In this document: positions 1 through 11,034 of the stretch, one piece after another | Position numbering within the stretch: position 1 is the first letter of the stretch | How the letters are laid out: each line of letters opens with the position of its first letter | Assembly: GCF_014529535.1 (NCBI RefSeq) | Contig: NW_023503376.1 | Coordinates: 4,555,608-4,619,607, forward strand | Source of the DNA: Bradysia coprophila | Lineage: Eukaryota; Arthropoda; Insecta; Diptera; Sciaridae | Direction of reading: 5' to 3' | Length of the DNA stretch: 64,000 nt | Made by a program: the position numbers and the translations under genes | Notes under the pieces: generated by a model | What the model was told of the DNA's origin: nothing | Databases searched by the model: none | What the model saw: only the letters and a program-made list of their open reading frames with translations

Positions 1-382
1 CCAAAAGCTAAAGTTAATAATTTGTCTCTCAGGAAATAAAAGTCAAAAACCAAAATGTCGAACTTTCGATGTTAGAAAACCTCGACAGACACACCTTTTG
101 GACCATCGGTTTCTTTGGCAGTTTTGTAGAGTTTTTAACGCTCTACATCCTGCTAGAACATTGTTTTCAAAAATACTCTTAACTTTCCGAGTTATGACCA
201 TTTGAAAGTTAAAGTCGTCCGGGGGGACTTCTTCCCGGGCAGCTTCGGATCCATCAACCATATGCCTGGACTTAGTTTTCAATGATCTACGTTTTCCGCA
301 CACAGGCTATCGCGACCCTTAAAATTCTCAAAATTCGATACGCCCTAGTGTCCAATGACCACAGAATAACAATTTCAATTAC
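1..382. other. Probable intron of the SLC5 gene
   Basis: After the exon 4 donor I find no further recognisable SLC5 exon before the window edge. The longest minus-strand frame (43-303) has no resemblance to transporter sequence and lies in what should be intron. Confidence 0.4.
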
Positions 383-1348
383 CCTGAATATGACCAACAA
401 AAGACCGGCATACATCATCATCACCTGAAGGATATCAGTTGCCAGGACCGACTTTAGGCCACCCTTTTTGTGAACGAAATGAATTAAATTTGATTTCTCA
501 ATGAAAATTCACAAAAGGAAGACATGCGACATACAATTGAAGTGTAAAATGTACAGACGAGTCCGATCAACAATATCGACGCGGCGGTACTGAGTGGTGT
601 TACTGAACTCAAGGCGAGTGACGGTCCATATATAACAACCTGTCGATCAGGCATTGAGTAAAGAGCAATATAACTAAGATGTTAAGAGATAGTAAAGGAC
701 GCTGGGATCTGAATGCTTGCCTTGCATATAAGATACGAACAATTGTGGTGAGACTTCCGAAATGACATTATAGGGCATAGGTCCCAACGTCCGGTCAATG
801 AAATTCTTCATCCAACTAACACATCGTTACTCACTCCCATGTAAGGTACCGTTGCAAACAGAAAAGTGAACGTCGCAGCTAGTCTAACCTTCTCCGAATT
901 GAAGCGAATTTTCAGATATTGATTTACGGACGAAAGATTCAAGTCATAATACACGGGCAAAAAAATTTCAGCCGCTGCCAGAGCTGCCATCGTTGATGAA
1001 ACGATTACGATCCAGAACTGAGTTCCTCTCAAATACATTTCCGCTGCAATTGAACATTTTCAATGTTATTTTAAGATCATCTCGCGGTTGATTTTTACTG
1101 CAAAGTGACAACTTACCCGGATAGCCCAATATGGTAACCGAACTTTGAAACGATGCCATCAGGCTGATTGACACGGGGAACCAGTGAAGGGAACGTTCAG
1201 CCGTCAGAAATTGTCTGGCCGTTTTCTTGGCTCTTGTGTCTTTTATCGCATAGTAGACACCGATGCCACTCGAAATGAGCAGCAAAATAATGAAAACTGC
1301 ATAATCGGTCAGACCAAAATTATTGGAGTCGATATTTTCGGCGTGCAT
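383..1348 (-). CDS. SLC5-family sodium-coupled solute transporter, 5' part (exons 1-4)
   Basis: This is the amino-terminal part of an SLC5 sodium symporter of the monocarboxylate/multivitamin type, a plasma-membrane protein. I assemble four exons: 1117-1348, 835-1043, 535-639 and 383-463, with donors gtaagt, gtgagt, gtatgt and gtaatt and AG acceptors (the exon 4 acceptor, after an A-run, is the weakest). All joins keep frame. Family landmarks are a first membrane helix after [74 protein letters not shown] and [14 protein letters not shown]. The ATG at 1348 gives the usual short cytoplasmic N-terminus. About 208 residues lie here out of the roughly 580-620 usual for the family, so the gene continues past position 1. 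The substrate cannot be told from sequence alone. No stop or frameshift is visible. Confidence 0.88.
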
Positions 1349-1459
1349 GTTGCTCAGTTAGTCGTGACGATCATGAATTTGCGGTGGCTGTAAGGTAAAC
1401 ATTGAATGTATTTAGCTGAAAGGTTAATGTATTTCCGACGGGTTTGACCTTTCATATAG

Positions 1460-1623
1460 GAAACGCGCTTCAAGCAAAAGTGCTATTAATGACAGCTGCC
1501 AAATAGAGTACTATTTTGTATGAAATTTTATCCTCACTCTTTTTACAGTGTAAAATTTTGTATGGAGCACTGTCAAGTTTCAGTATCCTATTTAGAGTAC
1601 CACTTTTGCTTGAAGTGCGTTGA
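1460..1623. mobile_element. MITE, CAACGCACTTC-TIR family, copy 1
   Basis: A 164-bp non-coding element with terminal inverted repeats of about 22 bp (the right end reads CACTTTTGCTTGAAGTGCG). It is flanked by the direct repeat CATATAG (1453-1459 and 1624-1630), a 7-bp target duplication. Nearly identical copies lie at 9455-9594 and 50237-50398. Confidence 0.85.
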
Positions 1624-1907
1624 CATATAGCAAAAATTCGTGAGAGTCATTGTAGCATGTAAAGTTCTCTTTTTTGTTTAGGCTAAGAATGCCCCACTAA
1701 TCAAAACAACACATTTTCCTCCAAGTACGTAATTCACTATTAATTCAATAACATGCATCAGGGGACCGTTGATAGGCCAGAGTTCATTTCTTTTTTCATC
1801 GTTGTCCCATACAGCTGTTTCGACATTATTCGGAGGTTCGCTCAAATCGGTTTTCTCTAAATTCCGACTTCTTCGGAAATATCGGGATTTCACAAGGTGG
1901 CCTATTT

Positions 1908-2273
1908 CAATGAACGTCAACACAAGGTATGGTCGAATGTCAAACTTTGTATGTAGAGGAGGACCAATGCTGTATACTTTGGGGAGGTCACGCAGATCGC
2001 CATTTTATTAGATACGCGGGAACACACCTTTTCCATACAAACAAATTCACCAAAATTGAATTTGTATGGCGTGGTGAATTTTTTGTATGAAACGTGGTGT
2101 GTAACCCGCGTATCTGCATCTGCGTGACCTCCCCAAAGTATACAGCCTTGGCGGAAGACATAGTGATTTCATATTAACAAACTCACCTCTCATGAGAGGT
2201 GAGTTTGTTTATATGAAATTGCTATGTCCTCCGGTTTGTATGAACAGACCATACCTGGTTTATACTTTTATTG
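1908..2273. mobile_element. Palindromic MITE (CAATGAA...GGTATGG ends) with a nested element
   Basis: Outer element with ends CAATGAACGTCAACACAAGG on the left and, inverted, CAATAAAAGTATAAACCAGG on the right. The imperfect 8-bp direct repeats GCCTATTT and GCCTTTGT flank it. Its right half is a long hairpin around CTCATGAGAG. A second MITE (1965-2150) interrupts it. A related foldback copy with clean target duplication is at 33899-34103 and a one-ended copy at 6390-6455. Confidence 0.7.
1965..2150. mobile_element. MITE with CAAGGCTGTATAC ends, nested copy
   Basis: The inverted ends read (CAATG)CTGTATACTTTGGGG and CCCCAAAGTATACAGCCTTG, with inner arms around ACGCGGG and CCCGCGT. The same element at 36924-37150 has a perfect 8-bp duplication. 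Here the flanks match only partly, as expected for an older or inexact copy. Confidence 0.7.
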
Positions 2274-2514
2274 GCCTTTGTTAGGTGAATTCAACTCGGA
2301 CATGCGAATAATGTTTTCCTGGTGATTCGCAAGTAACTTAGCTGAAAAGAAACAAGAAATTTTGCTTCTTTTATTCACGATCAATACTGATCCTAGCCAA
2401 ACCAATCAACGCGATAAAGTATTATTAGAATACATGTACCTAAAATGGGCCCTGCTTGGGTTTCACGCAATGAGAGCTTTTTTTCTCTATTATTGCGCTA
2501 TGATAAAATAGATA

Positions 2515-3764
2515 CAAGGTCCCACCTGTTGGGTGGGTCAGATCTTGACTGTTTGTCTGAGCTTCTCAATAGTATTTTTATTGGCAAATGTAATTTTGTA
2601 TGTTGATGGCCACAAAAACGCATTTAGATGAAGAACCACTAGAACGGTCTAATAAATCTCTCATTGATGATTTAATTCTCTTTAGTTTCACTGAAAATCT
2701 TCGAAACTTTGTATATAAAATGCCCCAGTAAAAAATTACGTATGTTTTCAATAAAACTTAAACTCGTGTGAATTGCGGCTCTCGCTTCGCTCTGGTCGCA
2801 AACTTCACACTCTTTAATTTTGGTTCTGTTTATTCGGTTTTGTTTACAAGGCAAAATCAAATAACAAGAAAAATGCTATTGAAATAGATACAAAAATTCT
2901 GTTAGCAACATCAGCTTGTTCGTTAGACCAACATAATCTATCCTAGAACCTAATATCTCAGGAATTAATTCCATTCTCCACCAAACATTTTTTTTAAATC
3001 GGTTGAGAATTACTCCAGTTGTCGTGTTAACAAAGAGCAGAAAAGGTTTCTTTCGAGAACTACTTCCAAATGGTTGAACCGATGCCACCCATTTTCGAAC
3101 TTGACCTGCGGATTTCAATACTTCGTCGAATGAAAAAAAGTTTTTGAAAATCGGTTGAACTTTGCCCCAGTTATCGTGTTAACAAAGAGCAGAAAAGGCT
3201 TCTTTCGAGAACTACTTCCAAATGGTTGAACCGATGCCACCCATTTTCGAACTTGACCTGCGGATTTCAATACTTCGTCGAATGAAAAAAAGTTTTTGAA
3301 AATCGGTTGAACTTTGCCCCAGTTATCGTGTTAACAAAGAGCAGAAAAGGCTTCTTTCGAGAACTACCGCCAGATGGTTGAACCGATACCACCCATTTTC
3401 GAACTTGGCCTGAGGATTTCAATACTTCGTCGAGTGGAAAAAAGTTTTTGAAAATCGGTTGAGCTTTGTTCCAGTTATCGTGTTAACAAAGAGCAGAAAA
3501 GGCTTCTTTCGAGAACTACTTCCAAATGGTTGAACCGATGCCACCCATTTTCGAACTTGGCCTGAGGATTTCAATACTTCGTCGAATAAAAAAAAGTTTT
3601 TGAAAATCGGTTGAGATTTACTCAAGTTATCGTGTTAACAAAGGGCACAAAATTTTAACATTTAACGTTTTTTCATCACATATTTCCATACATTTTTAAT
3701 CATAGTGAGCGAGTTACGTACGGTGTATTTTCTTTTGTAAAACCCATGACTTACAGACATGGGA
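2515..3764 (-). mobile_element. Non-autonomous Helitron-like element, copy 1
   Basis: Read on the minus strand it starts TCCCATG with a small hairpin and ends with the hairpin CCCACCCAACAGGTGGG about 2 bases before the terminal CTTG. It has no inverted terminal repeats and no target duplication. A second copy (24828-26552) has the same ends, finishing in CTAG. Inside is a tandem array (2985-3640) of about 152-bp units. No replicase or helicase is encoded. Confidence 0.65.
2985..3640. repeat. Tandem array, unit about 152 bp, about 4.3 copies
   Basis: The landmark AACAAAGAGCAGAAAAGG recurs near 3030, 3181, 3333 and 3484, giving a period of 151-152 bp. Units differ by a few bases. The array makes spurious minus-strand reading frames that repeat the same peptide. 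Confidence 0.9.
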
Positions 3765-3863
3765 ACAATCTACTCTGATACGAGAGTCAGATGTACTTGT
3801 TTAGATAGTCAATTTTTTTCAACACTCGCTACACTCGTTAACTCGTTTCACGAACATTCACAC

Positions 3864-4518
3864 CAGGCATGAGCGCCGCCGAAAATAAGCCACCGATCAA
3901 GCCGCAGCCGGCCATTTTTGAGCAAGCCGCGCCGCAGCCGAGCCGGGGCCAAAAACACGGCTCAAGCCGGCTTGAAACGGCTAGAAAATGAAATAAAGAT
4001 TTCGAAAGGTGAATGGGTGAAATAATTTTGAAAACCGAGATTCCTGTTGATCCTAAGCAGCTCAAGTACATTTTGATTTTTTTTTTTCAAAATTAAGAAA
4101 ATTTTGAAAATTTTCTTGAATTTTCATGAATTTTCCAGATTTCTTCTTGAAAACCATTTTCTTAATGAGTTAAATGAGTGTACCGGAGCATGATTTTCCA
4201 TTTAGTTCAAGTTTTGAGGCAATAAAACTTGACGTGTTAGTGAACCTTAGACTTAGAGACTTGCTTGTAACAAGACCAGTTCCACTTGCACTTTGAACAA
4301 CCTAATCTACCTACATTTTCGCTTTCCGTACAATTTCATTTTCATGCTTACTAGTTCATTTTCCATGAATTTATCTAAACGTTTTTATTTTGAAAAAAAG
4401 TTAAAAGGAACCTCCAGCCGAGCCGTTTTAAGCCGGCTCAAGCCGACTTTTTCGCCGCCGCCGAGAAATTTTTTTCGGCTAGCCGCCGCCGATGTTTCTC
4501 CGTCGGCGCTCATGCCTG
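3864..4518. mobile_element. hAT-type non-autonomous DNA transposon
   Basis: The 655-bp element has ends CAGGCATGAGCGCCG and CGGCGCTCATGCCTG and is flanked by a perfect 8-bp duplication ATTCACAC (3856-3863, 4519-4526). Both ends and length of duplication fit the hAT superfamily. The subterminal zones are rich in AGCCG/CGGCT motifs, far more GC-rich than the surroundings and reminiscent of clustered transposase sites. It carries no transposase. Confidence 0.85.
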
Positions 4519-4526
4519 ATTCACAC

Positions 4527-6389
4527 TCGGTATAATACACTCCGCACACAATTAAACTCATGTAATCATGATTCACCCGCTTACCATGCAACAGAAGCGC
4601 ACTTATCTAAAATTGAAACATCGAACGAAGCCTTACCCGAAAAATCACAATATGCAGGTTTTGCAACCTCAATTCAATACAGAAAAATTCACAAAATATT
4701 TCATATCGTTCGATTATTATGGCAGTGAGACATCGATCATCATTTCAAATTGTAATTTGTTTGTGATTATTTTTGTTGGTACATTTGAACGATTTGAACA
4801 CGATACACCTTGTGTGTTTAACATTTTATACTTTTTCTCAAACTGTCAAATCATCGTAAAAGATCACTTCAAAAGATAAGAGCCCACAAAAATGTTTTGT
4901 CCAAATAAATAAAACTTTCTTCGTGCTACGTTTTGTGTGGTATACAATTGATCTAATTGTAGATTTTAAAAAAAAGTGTGTGCACTGGAGTGTTGTTATC
5001 GGAAAAGAACTCACCATTTGGCAAATATGCTACAATATAAATTAGCAACTACTTTCCGCAATCGCACTGGCAAAGAATTGACGTAGATCACATAGTAAAC
5101 GGTATTGTAGCGGTAGCAAAATTATAAATTCAGCCAGAAAGTTTTATCAAATGTCTTTGCAATTGTTTGAATACACAGCAGAGTAAACAACTGTTTAAAT
5201 GAGATAATAACACTTTATGACAAAAACTATCTCAACAAATTTCAATAAAATGAAAATTTAAGATTCAAATGTACAGACTACATACACACTAACGTTCACA
5301 ATGAGTGTTATGGATCGAAAATTTATTTCAAACACCGATTGCTTATTAGAACCTGTAAGTTATGAATAATGCATAAAGGTAAAACATTTCCAAATGTTGA
5401 TGCGTAAAATTGAGGATTCTCTTCGTCGTTTTTACCTGAGAGATCTCTTTGAAGAATAGAGTTCTGCACATGCATACGAGCATGCATACGTAGAAATGAT
5501 TTTTTGTTTATTTTTTTATTTCTCTTTTTTCTCAACGAATGGTTTTTGATTGCATTTTGGATTATAATCTTACACATACAAGTACAAGTGGCATTTGATT
5601 GCGATCAGGCACAGAGTAGCTTCCCAAAGACAAGAAAGTTATAGAACTTTGCATGATAAGGAATGAAAAAATGAAAAATAAAATTTTCGTGTAAATTTCG
5701 ACGATTCGAGGCGAAGCCGAGATCAGTAAACACACATGAACGAGACTTTTTATTGCTACACCAAGTTATGTACTGAGATCGTCAAAAGTGGTGCTAAAAC
5801 ATGTAAAATATAGTTTTTGAAGCATGTAGTATGTAAAGTTGAGTCACTGCAGTTCTCTTGCAACCTAATATTGTCGTCAAAATTTGGAGGCCAAACACAT
5901 AGTATGCCTTGCAATTTCATTATCTATTCATTTGTAATAAATAAATTTGTATTTTGACGACAATCCCGTTGCGGTAGAGAGAGCTGCCACGGGACAATGA
6001 TGAAAAGTCACGTTTACATACGATTATTGACCTCGGCTTCGCCTTGTATCAACAAATATCACACGTAAACGGGAGTAAACTAAACTTTAATAGTCATTTA
6101 TGTCATCGAGTGCAAAGTGTTTCTCAAGACCGCAGGCCGAGTACCACAAAATACACATCGCTAATAAAGCACTTTGGAAACAAGATTCATAGAACGAGAT
6201 GCCCCTAAAGTTCGCAGGTTTGGAACAATATGATTCTTTCATTCTTCATATTCATTCTTTTTATCGAGGACAGTGAGCAACACAAGGACTTGAGACCACA
6301 ACATCAGTCTTAGGTGCCCAATATCTCATTTAAATGCACCTATGTTAAAATTAATAATTTCATGTTTAAAATACGTCATAAGCCAATGA
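4527..6389. other. Intergenic, no gene recognised
   Basis: AT-rich sequence with short unmatched frames only. A short inverted pair (ATTGTCGTCAAAAT near 5871 and ATTTTGACGACAAT near 5953) marks a likely small MITE. The motif CGAGGCGAAGCCGAG near 5708 recurs near 12480, and its inverse occurs near 6033. Confidence 0.5.
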
Positions 6390-6455
6390 CATCGCTATGT
6401 CCTCCTCTGCATACAAAGTTTGACATTTGACCATACCTTGTGTTGACGTTCATTG
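6390..6455. mobile_element. One-ended fragment of the CAATGAA-type MITE
   Basis: The sequence from GCTATGTCCTCCTCTGC to GACGTTCATTG is the reverse complement of the left end of the element at 1908, including its terminal CAATGAACGTCAAC. The other end is not found nearby. Confidence 0.6.
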
Positions 6456-6486
6456 TTCTCAACGCCCATCACTTTGACGGCGACTC

Positions 6487-6692
6487 TATAGGGTAGGTTT
6501 GTTCCAAGGCCATATGAATTGTCAAATTTCATCCATATAACCATAACCTCAATAATATCTCAGTGTAAATCGCGTAGGCGATGTTGCTCGATTTGTATGA
6601 AATATCACGTAAGCGACGTTGCTATCGATGAAATTGTCGTTTTTCGGGTTGTCAAAGTTCGTGTTTACAGTTACTTGGAACAAACCTATATC
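6487..6692. mobile_element. Small TIR element (TATAGGTTTGTTCCAAG ends)
   Basis: The inverted ends are TATAGGgtAGGTTTGTTCCAAG on the left and CTTGGAACAAACCTATA on the right, about 205 bp apart. No coding capacity. Confidence 0.55.
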
Positions 6693-6929
6693 GCGTTTCT
6701 ATTCGGCACCTCTACGTGTGCAACAATCTCTATGACATCAGATCATTTGTTATGGGTTTTATATTTCACATAACAAAAAATGTAAATCAACCGATCCAAT
6801 ACATACAATTCACGCGGTCTACATAATATTGAACGATAAGTCAAGGTTTTGTGTCATCGGTGTTGTTTTGACACGCAAACAATAAGTTTGTGTAATAAAA
6901 GGAATGGGAGTGTAAATGTTTGTTATAAT

Positions 6930-7109
6930 CAACGCACTCCAATAACAGGCACAAGAACAGATTTTTTAACGGTCATTTGGGACGGTATTTTGTATGCGAC
7001 GTCCGTATGACACAGTGGCCTATACCAACATAAAAAACTAAATTTATATGAGAATTTTAGACTACTGCGTTGTGGATTACTTTCTTGTGCCTGTTATCGG
7101 AGTGTGTTG
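6930..7109. mobile_element. MITE, CAACGCACTCC-TIR family, copy 1
   Basis: A 180-bp element with inverted ends of about 28 bp (starts CAACGCACTCCAATAACAGG; ends CCTGTTATCGGAGTGTGTTG). TTATAAT occurs directly on the left (6923-6929) and one base off the right end (7111-7117). The outer CAACGCACT is shared with the family at 1460, but the interior is unrelated. Confidence 0.75.
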
Positions 7110-7117
7110 ATTATAAT

Positions 7118-8400
7118 GGAAAAGTGGGGTTGATTGTTGTGATACAGCAATTAATTGCTTTAATCCAAATTTAATTTTCAATAGGCAGAAAATTCTAAAA
7201 TTTTGTTTGCTTCGTCTTCATAACTACCATTGGGACTATAAGATTGGTGGGTGCAATTAGCAATTTCAATTTTAAGAGTCATATCGCCAAATCTTCAGGT
7301 GATTGGGGACGAAGCGGTCTCCGATTTTAATGAGTGATAGCTCGTTGGATTCGTCTTTCAATTCTAGGAAACACGTATCTTTCACTTTTTCTAGAAAAAA
7401 AGGTTTTCTGTGAAAAGCGTTCAAAAGTGAAGACATGTCAGAGGGTACCGAAAACAGTTTTTCGACAATAACTCAAGAAAAAATTATTTTAAATTGTTGT
7501 AATGTTGTACGAATGTCGTCCTTGGAAAGACCCACAGGTAGAGTATACGCACCGCTTAGTGCGAGTAGATCCACGAGAGTTATTACTAATAATATAGTGA
7601 ATGTTCGGAGAGTCCGCCTTCTCTGCAGCTTCTATGTTCCACGGAACTAAGTATGGGGTGTTGTAGCTGGCCTCACCCACTATCGTTCCACACATAAATG
7701 AGCCCAGTACTTTTGTGCTGCAAGCCCACAGAAGTGTTAGAAAAAAAGTTGGTGCCAAAATGCAGATTTTTTTCTTCTTTCCGATGGCTCTACAGCTGGA
7801 ACAACATCTGGAACGGTAGTCATTTTTTATTGTCAACTATTCTTTTACGTTATCAATACAAAAACGCGTCGCTATGCCACGAATATATCAGATCCAGTGT
7901 TAGTAAATTTTTCTCGGAGGATTTTAGTCAAATAAAGTGTTAGTGTATAGCACATGACCTCAGGAGTCCGGAACAGTAATTAGTGTTTTTCAATCGGACC
8001 AATATTTGCTACGTGATAGGAGTTTGGAAAAACGATATGATCAAGTGGGAGCGAACGGTTTTCCAAACTCCAAGAAAAACAAATGAAAATTCAGGGATAT
8101 CGCTTACATGAGTCTTTCTTTTGGGTAAGGCTTATTTTTCTCACAAGAAAAAACTCCGTTTCGCCTTGTTTAGCTAAACCACAGCTCTTTTCTATTGTTT
8201 AAAGTGTTATCGGAGAGAAAACGGAGTGCTTTTTTTCGTAGGCGGAAATCAAGACTTACTCATTAAAATACCTCACTTCAAATATCTCGAGGCACATTTC
8301 GCGCTAGATTCGTTTCTTTATTCTTGACCTCATCCTTCCTCTTAAATTTAGAAAATTCGGCACAAATTATGGTCAGGTCATACCACCACCAGGATAGCGT
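7118..8400. other. Intergenic, one unassigned reading frame
   Basis: No family recognised. A 115-codon minus frame (7489-7836) has a hydrophobic stretch, but its first codon is TTG; an ATG frame beginning nearby stops after about 28 codons, so I do not call it. A right-end fragment with AAAACGGAGTG and GAAATCAAGACTTA (about 8218-8264) matches the small element at 32641-32705. Confidence 0.4.
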
Positions 8401-8406
8401 TTTATT
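8401..8406 (-). terminator. Poly(A) signal of the cysteine-rich peptide gene
   Basis: AATAAA on the minus strand, 62 bp beyond the stop codon of the two-exon gene at 8468-8780. Confidence 0.6.
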
Positions 8407-8467
8407 GTATCAAATTCGTTTCAAAATTTTATATTCCATGATAATAATTGAAGCAAAATATACAAAA

Positions 8468-8780
8468 TTAGCAACAGGGAAACCAGCATTTAACATTTTC
8501 GAAAGGGAAGCAAATGAGGTGGTTGCCTGTGACATAAAAGAAAGCAAAATAATTATTTTCTTCCTTCCTCAAATTTTTCATCATGACTCATACCTCCATC
8601 CCTACAGTACACTCCTTGCATTTGTTTATCATATGGACAATGACAATGGCCTCCACGTTCTCCTCCGCATTGACAATTGCATCCCTGATACTCATAGTGT
8701 CTAGGATCCATTGAGTTGACCAAGACGCAACACATTGCAATCGCGACCAACAGCAGAACAATTTTATCGGAACTCGTCAT
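8468..8780 (-). CDS. Small secreted cysteine-rich peptide (two exons)
   Basis: Exon 1 is 8594-8780 and exon 2 is 8468-8526. The donor reads GGAG/gtatgagt and the acceptor follows a pyrimidine-rich stretch ending in gtcacag. The product is 81 residues. It starts with a clear signal peptide (MTSSDKIVLLLVAIAMCCVL then VNS). The mature part of about 58 residues has ten cysteines, spaced CxCxC, CxC, C, C, C and a final CC. Exon 2 supplies four of the ten. An unspliced reading would end in a charged tail with an odd, smaller cysteine set, so the spliced model is better. A TATA box and a poly(A) signal bracket it. Secreted disulfide-rich peptides of this size act as antimicrobial, protease-inhibitor or signalling peptides in insects, but I recognise no family. 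Confidence 0.72.
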
Positions 8781-8871
8781 AGTTGACTTTTGTTTTAGTG
8801 ACAATACTGGCAGCGAAGTAAAATCTGATGTTAACGTTATGTTTTTTGAGCTTTCTATGTGATTGCTCTCT

Positions 8872-8880
8872 CTTATATAG
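8872..8880 (-). promoter_or_regulatory. TATA box of the cysteine-rich peptide gene
   Basis: The minus strand reads CTATATAAGAG, about 95 bp upstream of the ATG at 8780. This places the transcription start near 8845 and leaves a short 5' UTR. Confidence 0.6.
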
Positions 8881-9081
8881 TAATAAATTTCACCCAGTTG
8901 GGCGGTGGATATGGGGGAAATATTAAGTTTGGTTTAGACACTGGTATCGGAACAATACGTATGCTCCAACTGCAACCATTAATTCTCTCCAATATGTTCT
9001 TTATATTACCTCTAAACTATACATAGGTTCTTGTTTTCCCCGTTTGCGTCTTACTCTAGTTTTTGCTTTCAATGATCCAAG

Positions 9082-9358
9082 CAACGCATTCCCAGAACAG
9101 GCAAAGGAACGAGTTTTTATTAACTGTCATTAGGGCCTCTTATTTTGCATGGAACGTCTATACAGGCCTGAAAGCGGCCAAAATGAAACTTAATTTAAAA
9201 CGCCTACGTAACCTACACCGTAAGTGCGCTTCAGAATTTGAATTTTAGGAGAATCAGTGGATGAACAAGTGAATTGAAAAATAAATTTCAACGCAATCTG
9301 ATATGAGAATGTCGTGAATCACTCATTCTGTTCTTTTGCCTGTTTTTGGAGTGCGTTA
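9082..9358. mobile_element. MITE, CAACGCACTCC-TIR family, diverged copy
   Basis: The ends CAACGCATTCCCAGAACAGG and CTGTTTTTGGAGTGCGTTAG pair as inverted repeats and match the family at 6930. No clean target duplication is visible. The 61-codon plus frame inside has no support as a gene. Confidence 0.6.
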
Positions 9359-9454
9359 GGTAATCTCTGTCACTCACATACTAAAGTGTACCCTATTGGT
9401 TTCATTAGGTAACGCCAGATTTTTGGCCGATAAATGCCTAACAATAACGCTAAC

Positions 9455-9594
9455 CAGCGCACTACAAGCAAAAGAGATCGTAGTGACAGCTGCCAAATAG
9501 AGGACTATTTTGTGTGAAATGGTTTTTTACAGAGTTTTACACTGTCAAGATTCAGTACCCTATTTAGAGTACTACTCGTGCTTGAAGTGCGTTG
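9455..9594. mobile_element. MITE, CAACGCACTTC-TIR family, copy 2
   Basis: A shorter, diverged copy of the element at 1460. It is flanked by a perfect 7-bp duplication CGCTAAC (9448-9454, 9595-9601) and retains the central GACAGCTGCCAAATAGAG motif. Confidence 0.85.
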
Positions 9595-11034
9595 CGCTAA
9601 CACTAAATCCTAACGACATAAAGACAAATGTCAAATGATAAAAGTAAATGCATCAATGGCGCGGAAATTACAAAAATTCTGACTCCGGGTATCTAAATGC
9701 ATCCATAAAGCAAAAAAAAATGCGGTCTGTACAATCTGGTGTTGATATTTAAATTTGTTTTGCTATTTTTCATGGTGCGTTTCTGGGAAAGTCTCATTTT
9801 TATTGGCCTTAAAATATTACTGATGCGCAATTAACTGGTAGGAAATTACAAAAGTGAGTCATTTAGAAAAATGGTTCGTTATACAGTGTCCAAGGTTCTG
9901 AATCATTCAGAACCTCAATGTTGTCATCTATAGTATTGATATGTATCTAGTTACTAGTTGACTAGCATACGAATGCAACTTGAAAGAAAGTTGACGAGAA
10001 AATTAAGAAAATTAACCTGCTGACCTTCATCGATCAAAGCATTTTATTCAATTCATTTCATATCTTGTACTTCAATTTTTTTAACATGCATTTTACAATT
10101 TATAGGATCATCTTACCCAGAGTATGTCTTTATTTTTGTCTTCGTTATTGATAACAGATGAAAGCCGCGTGACAGGAAAAAATATCCATTGGGCCGAAAT
10201 GTCCGAAATTTTACACATTTGTCCGAAATTGTCCGAAATATCCGAAATGTCCGAAATTTTCTTCAAGATCTGACCGGATTTAAATATTGAAACTTATAAA
10301 AGACTCTACAAAAAAAATCGCCTGCGGCGCGCTTGATACATTTTTCAATTATAATTTCCGTGTATCAATTCTTTGTCTTAAAATTTATATCAACATAGAT
10401 GATCAGTCAACAAAAGTCATTCGCTAATTAAATAAGTGTTTTACTAAAAACGATTTTAATTTGATTAAATCGTTACTGAATTTGTTAACTTAAACTACTT
10501 TCATTTCACTCGTCACAATCCGAGCCTCCACATAGATATTTGAATAATCGATGAGATAGACACGCTCTCCTGGTTTCTTCAGGATAACTTTAACTTCTGA
10601 AGGCAGTCAAATTCAAAAAACTCTGCATCCCATATTGACAAATTTTTTTGGTTGGTTCGGGAACATAGAAAATACCATAAGGAATATGCTTGAGGTGTCT
10701 CAATGGAAGTTGCAACGTCCTTAGGATTTTTATATTTAACAAGGAAAATTTACAAATCCCTCAAGGTTCAACGGGCTCCAAAACCCAAAAAAACCAAGAA
10801 AAATTTTTCTTGGTTTTTCGAACGTCTACTGTTACTGTAGGGTAATTAAGTACATAAAGTGGTCGCAAAGTGACGTACTGATGTCAAAAATAGATTTATG
10901 AATGTGGCAGTAACGTTTTGGAACATGGCCATGGCGTATCGAACTTCGAAAAGTAAAAATACGACTGATGTTTTGAAGGTCGACGTATTAGGCATCAAGC
11001 ACAAATTTGAAGTGCGAACAAGCGAACAATAGCA

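Noticed and set aside
43-303. 86-codon minus frame downstream of SLC5 exon 4
   Set aside because: It does not resemble SLC5 sequence and lies where an intron is expected.
2876-3625. Two minus frames repeating the same peptide (GQVRKWVASVQPFG)
   Set aside because: They are produced by the 152-bp tandem array and carry no other coding sign.
7489-7836. 115-codon minus frame with a hydrophobic segment
   Set aside because: It starts with TTG, the nearby ATG frame stops quickly, and no family or splice support was found.
9063-9248. 61-codon plus frame
   Set aside because: It lies inside a MITE and overlaps its terminal repeat.
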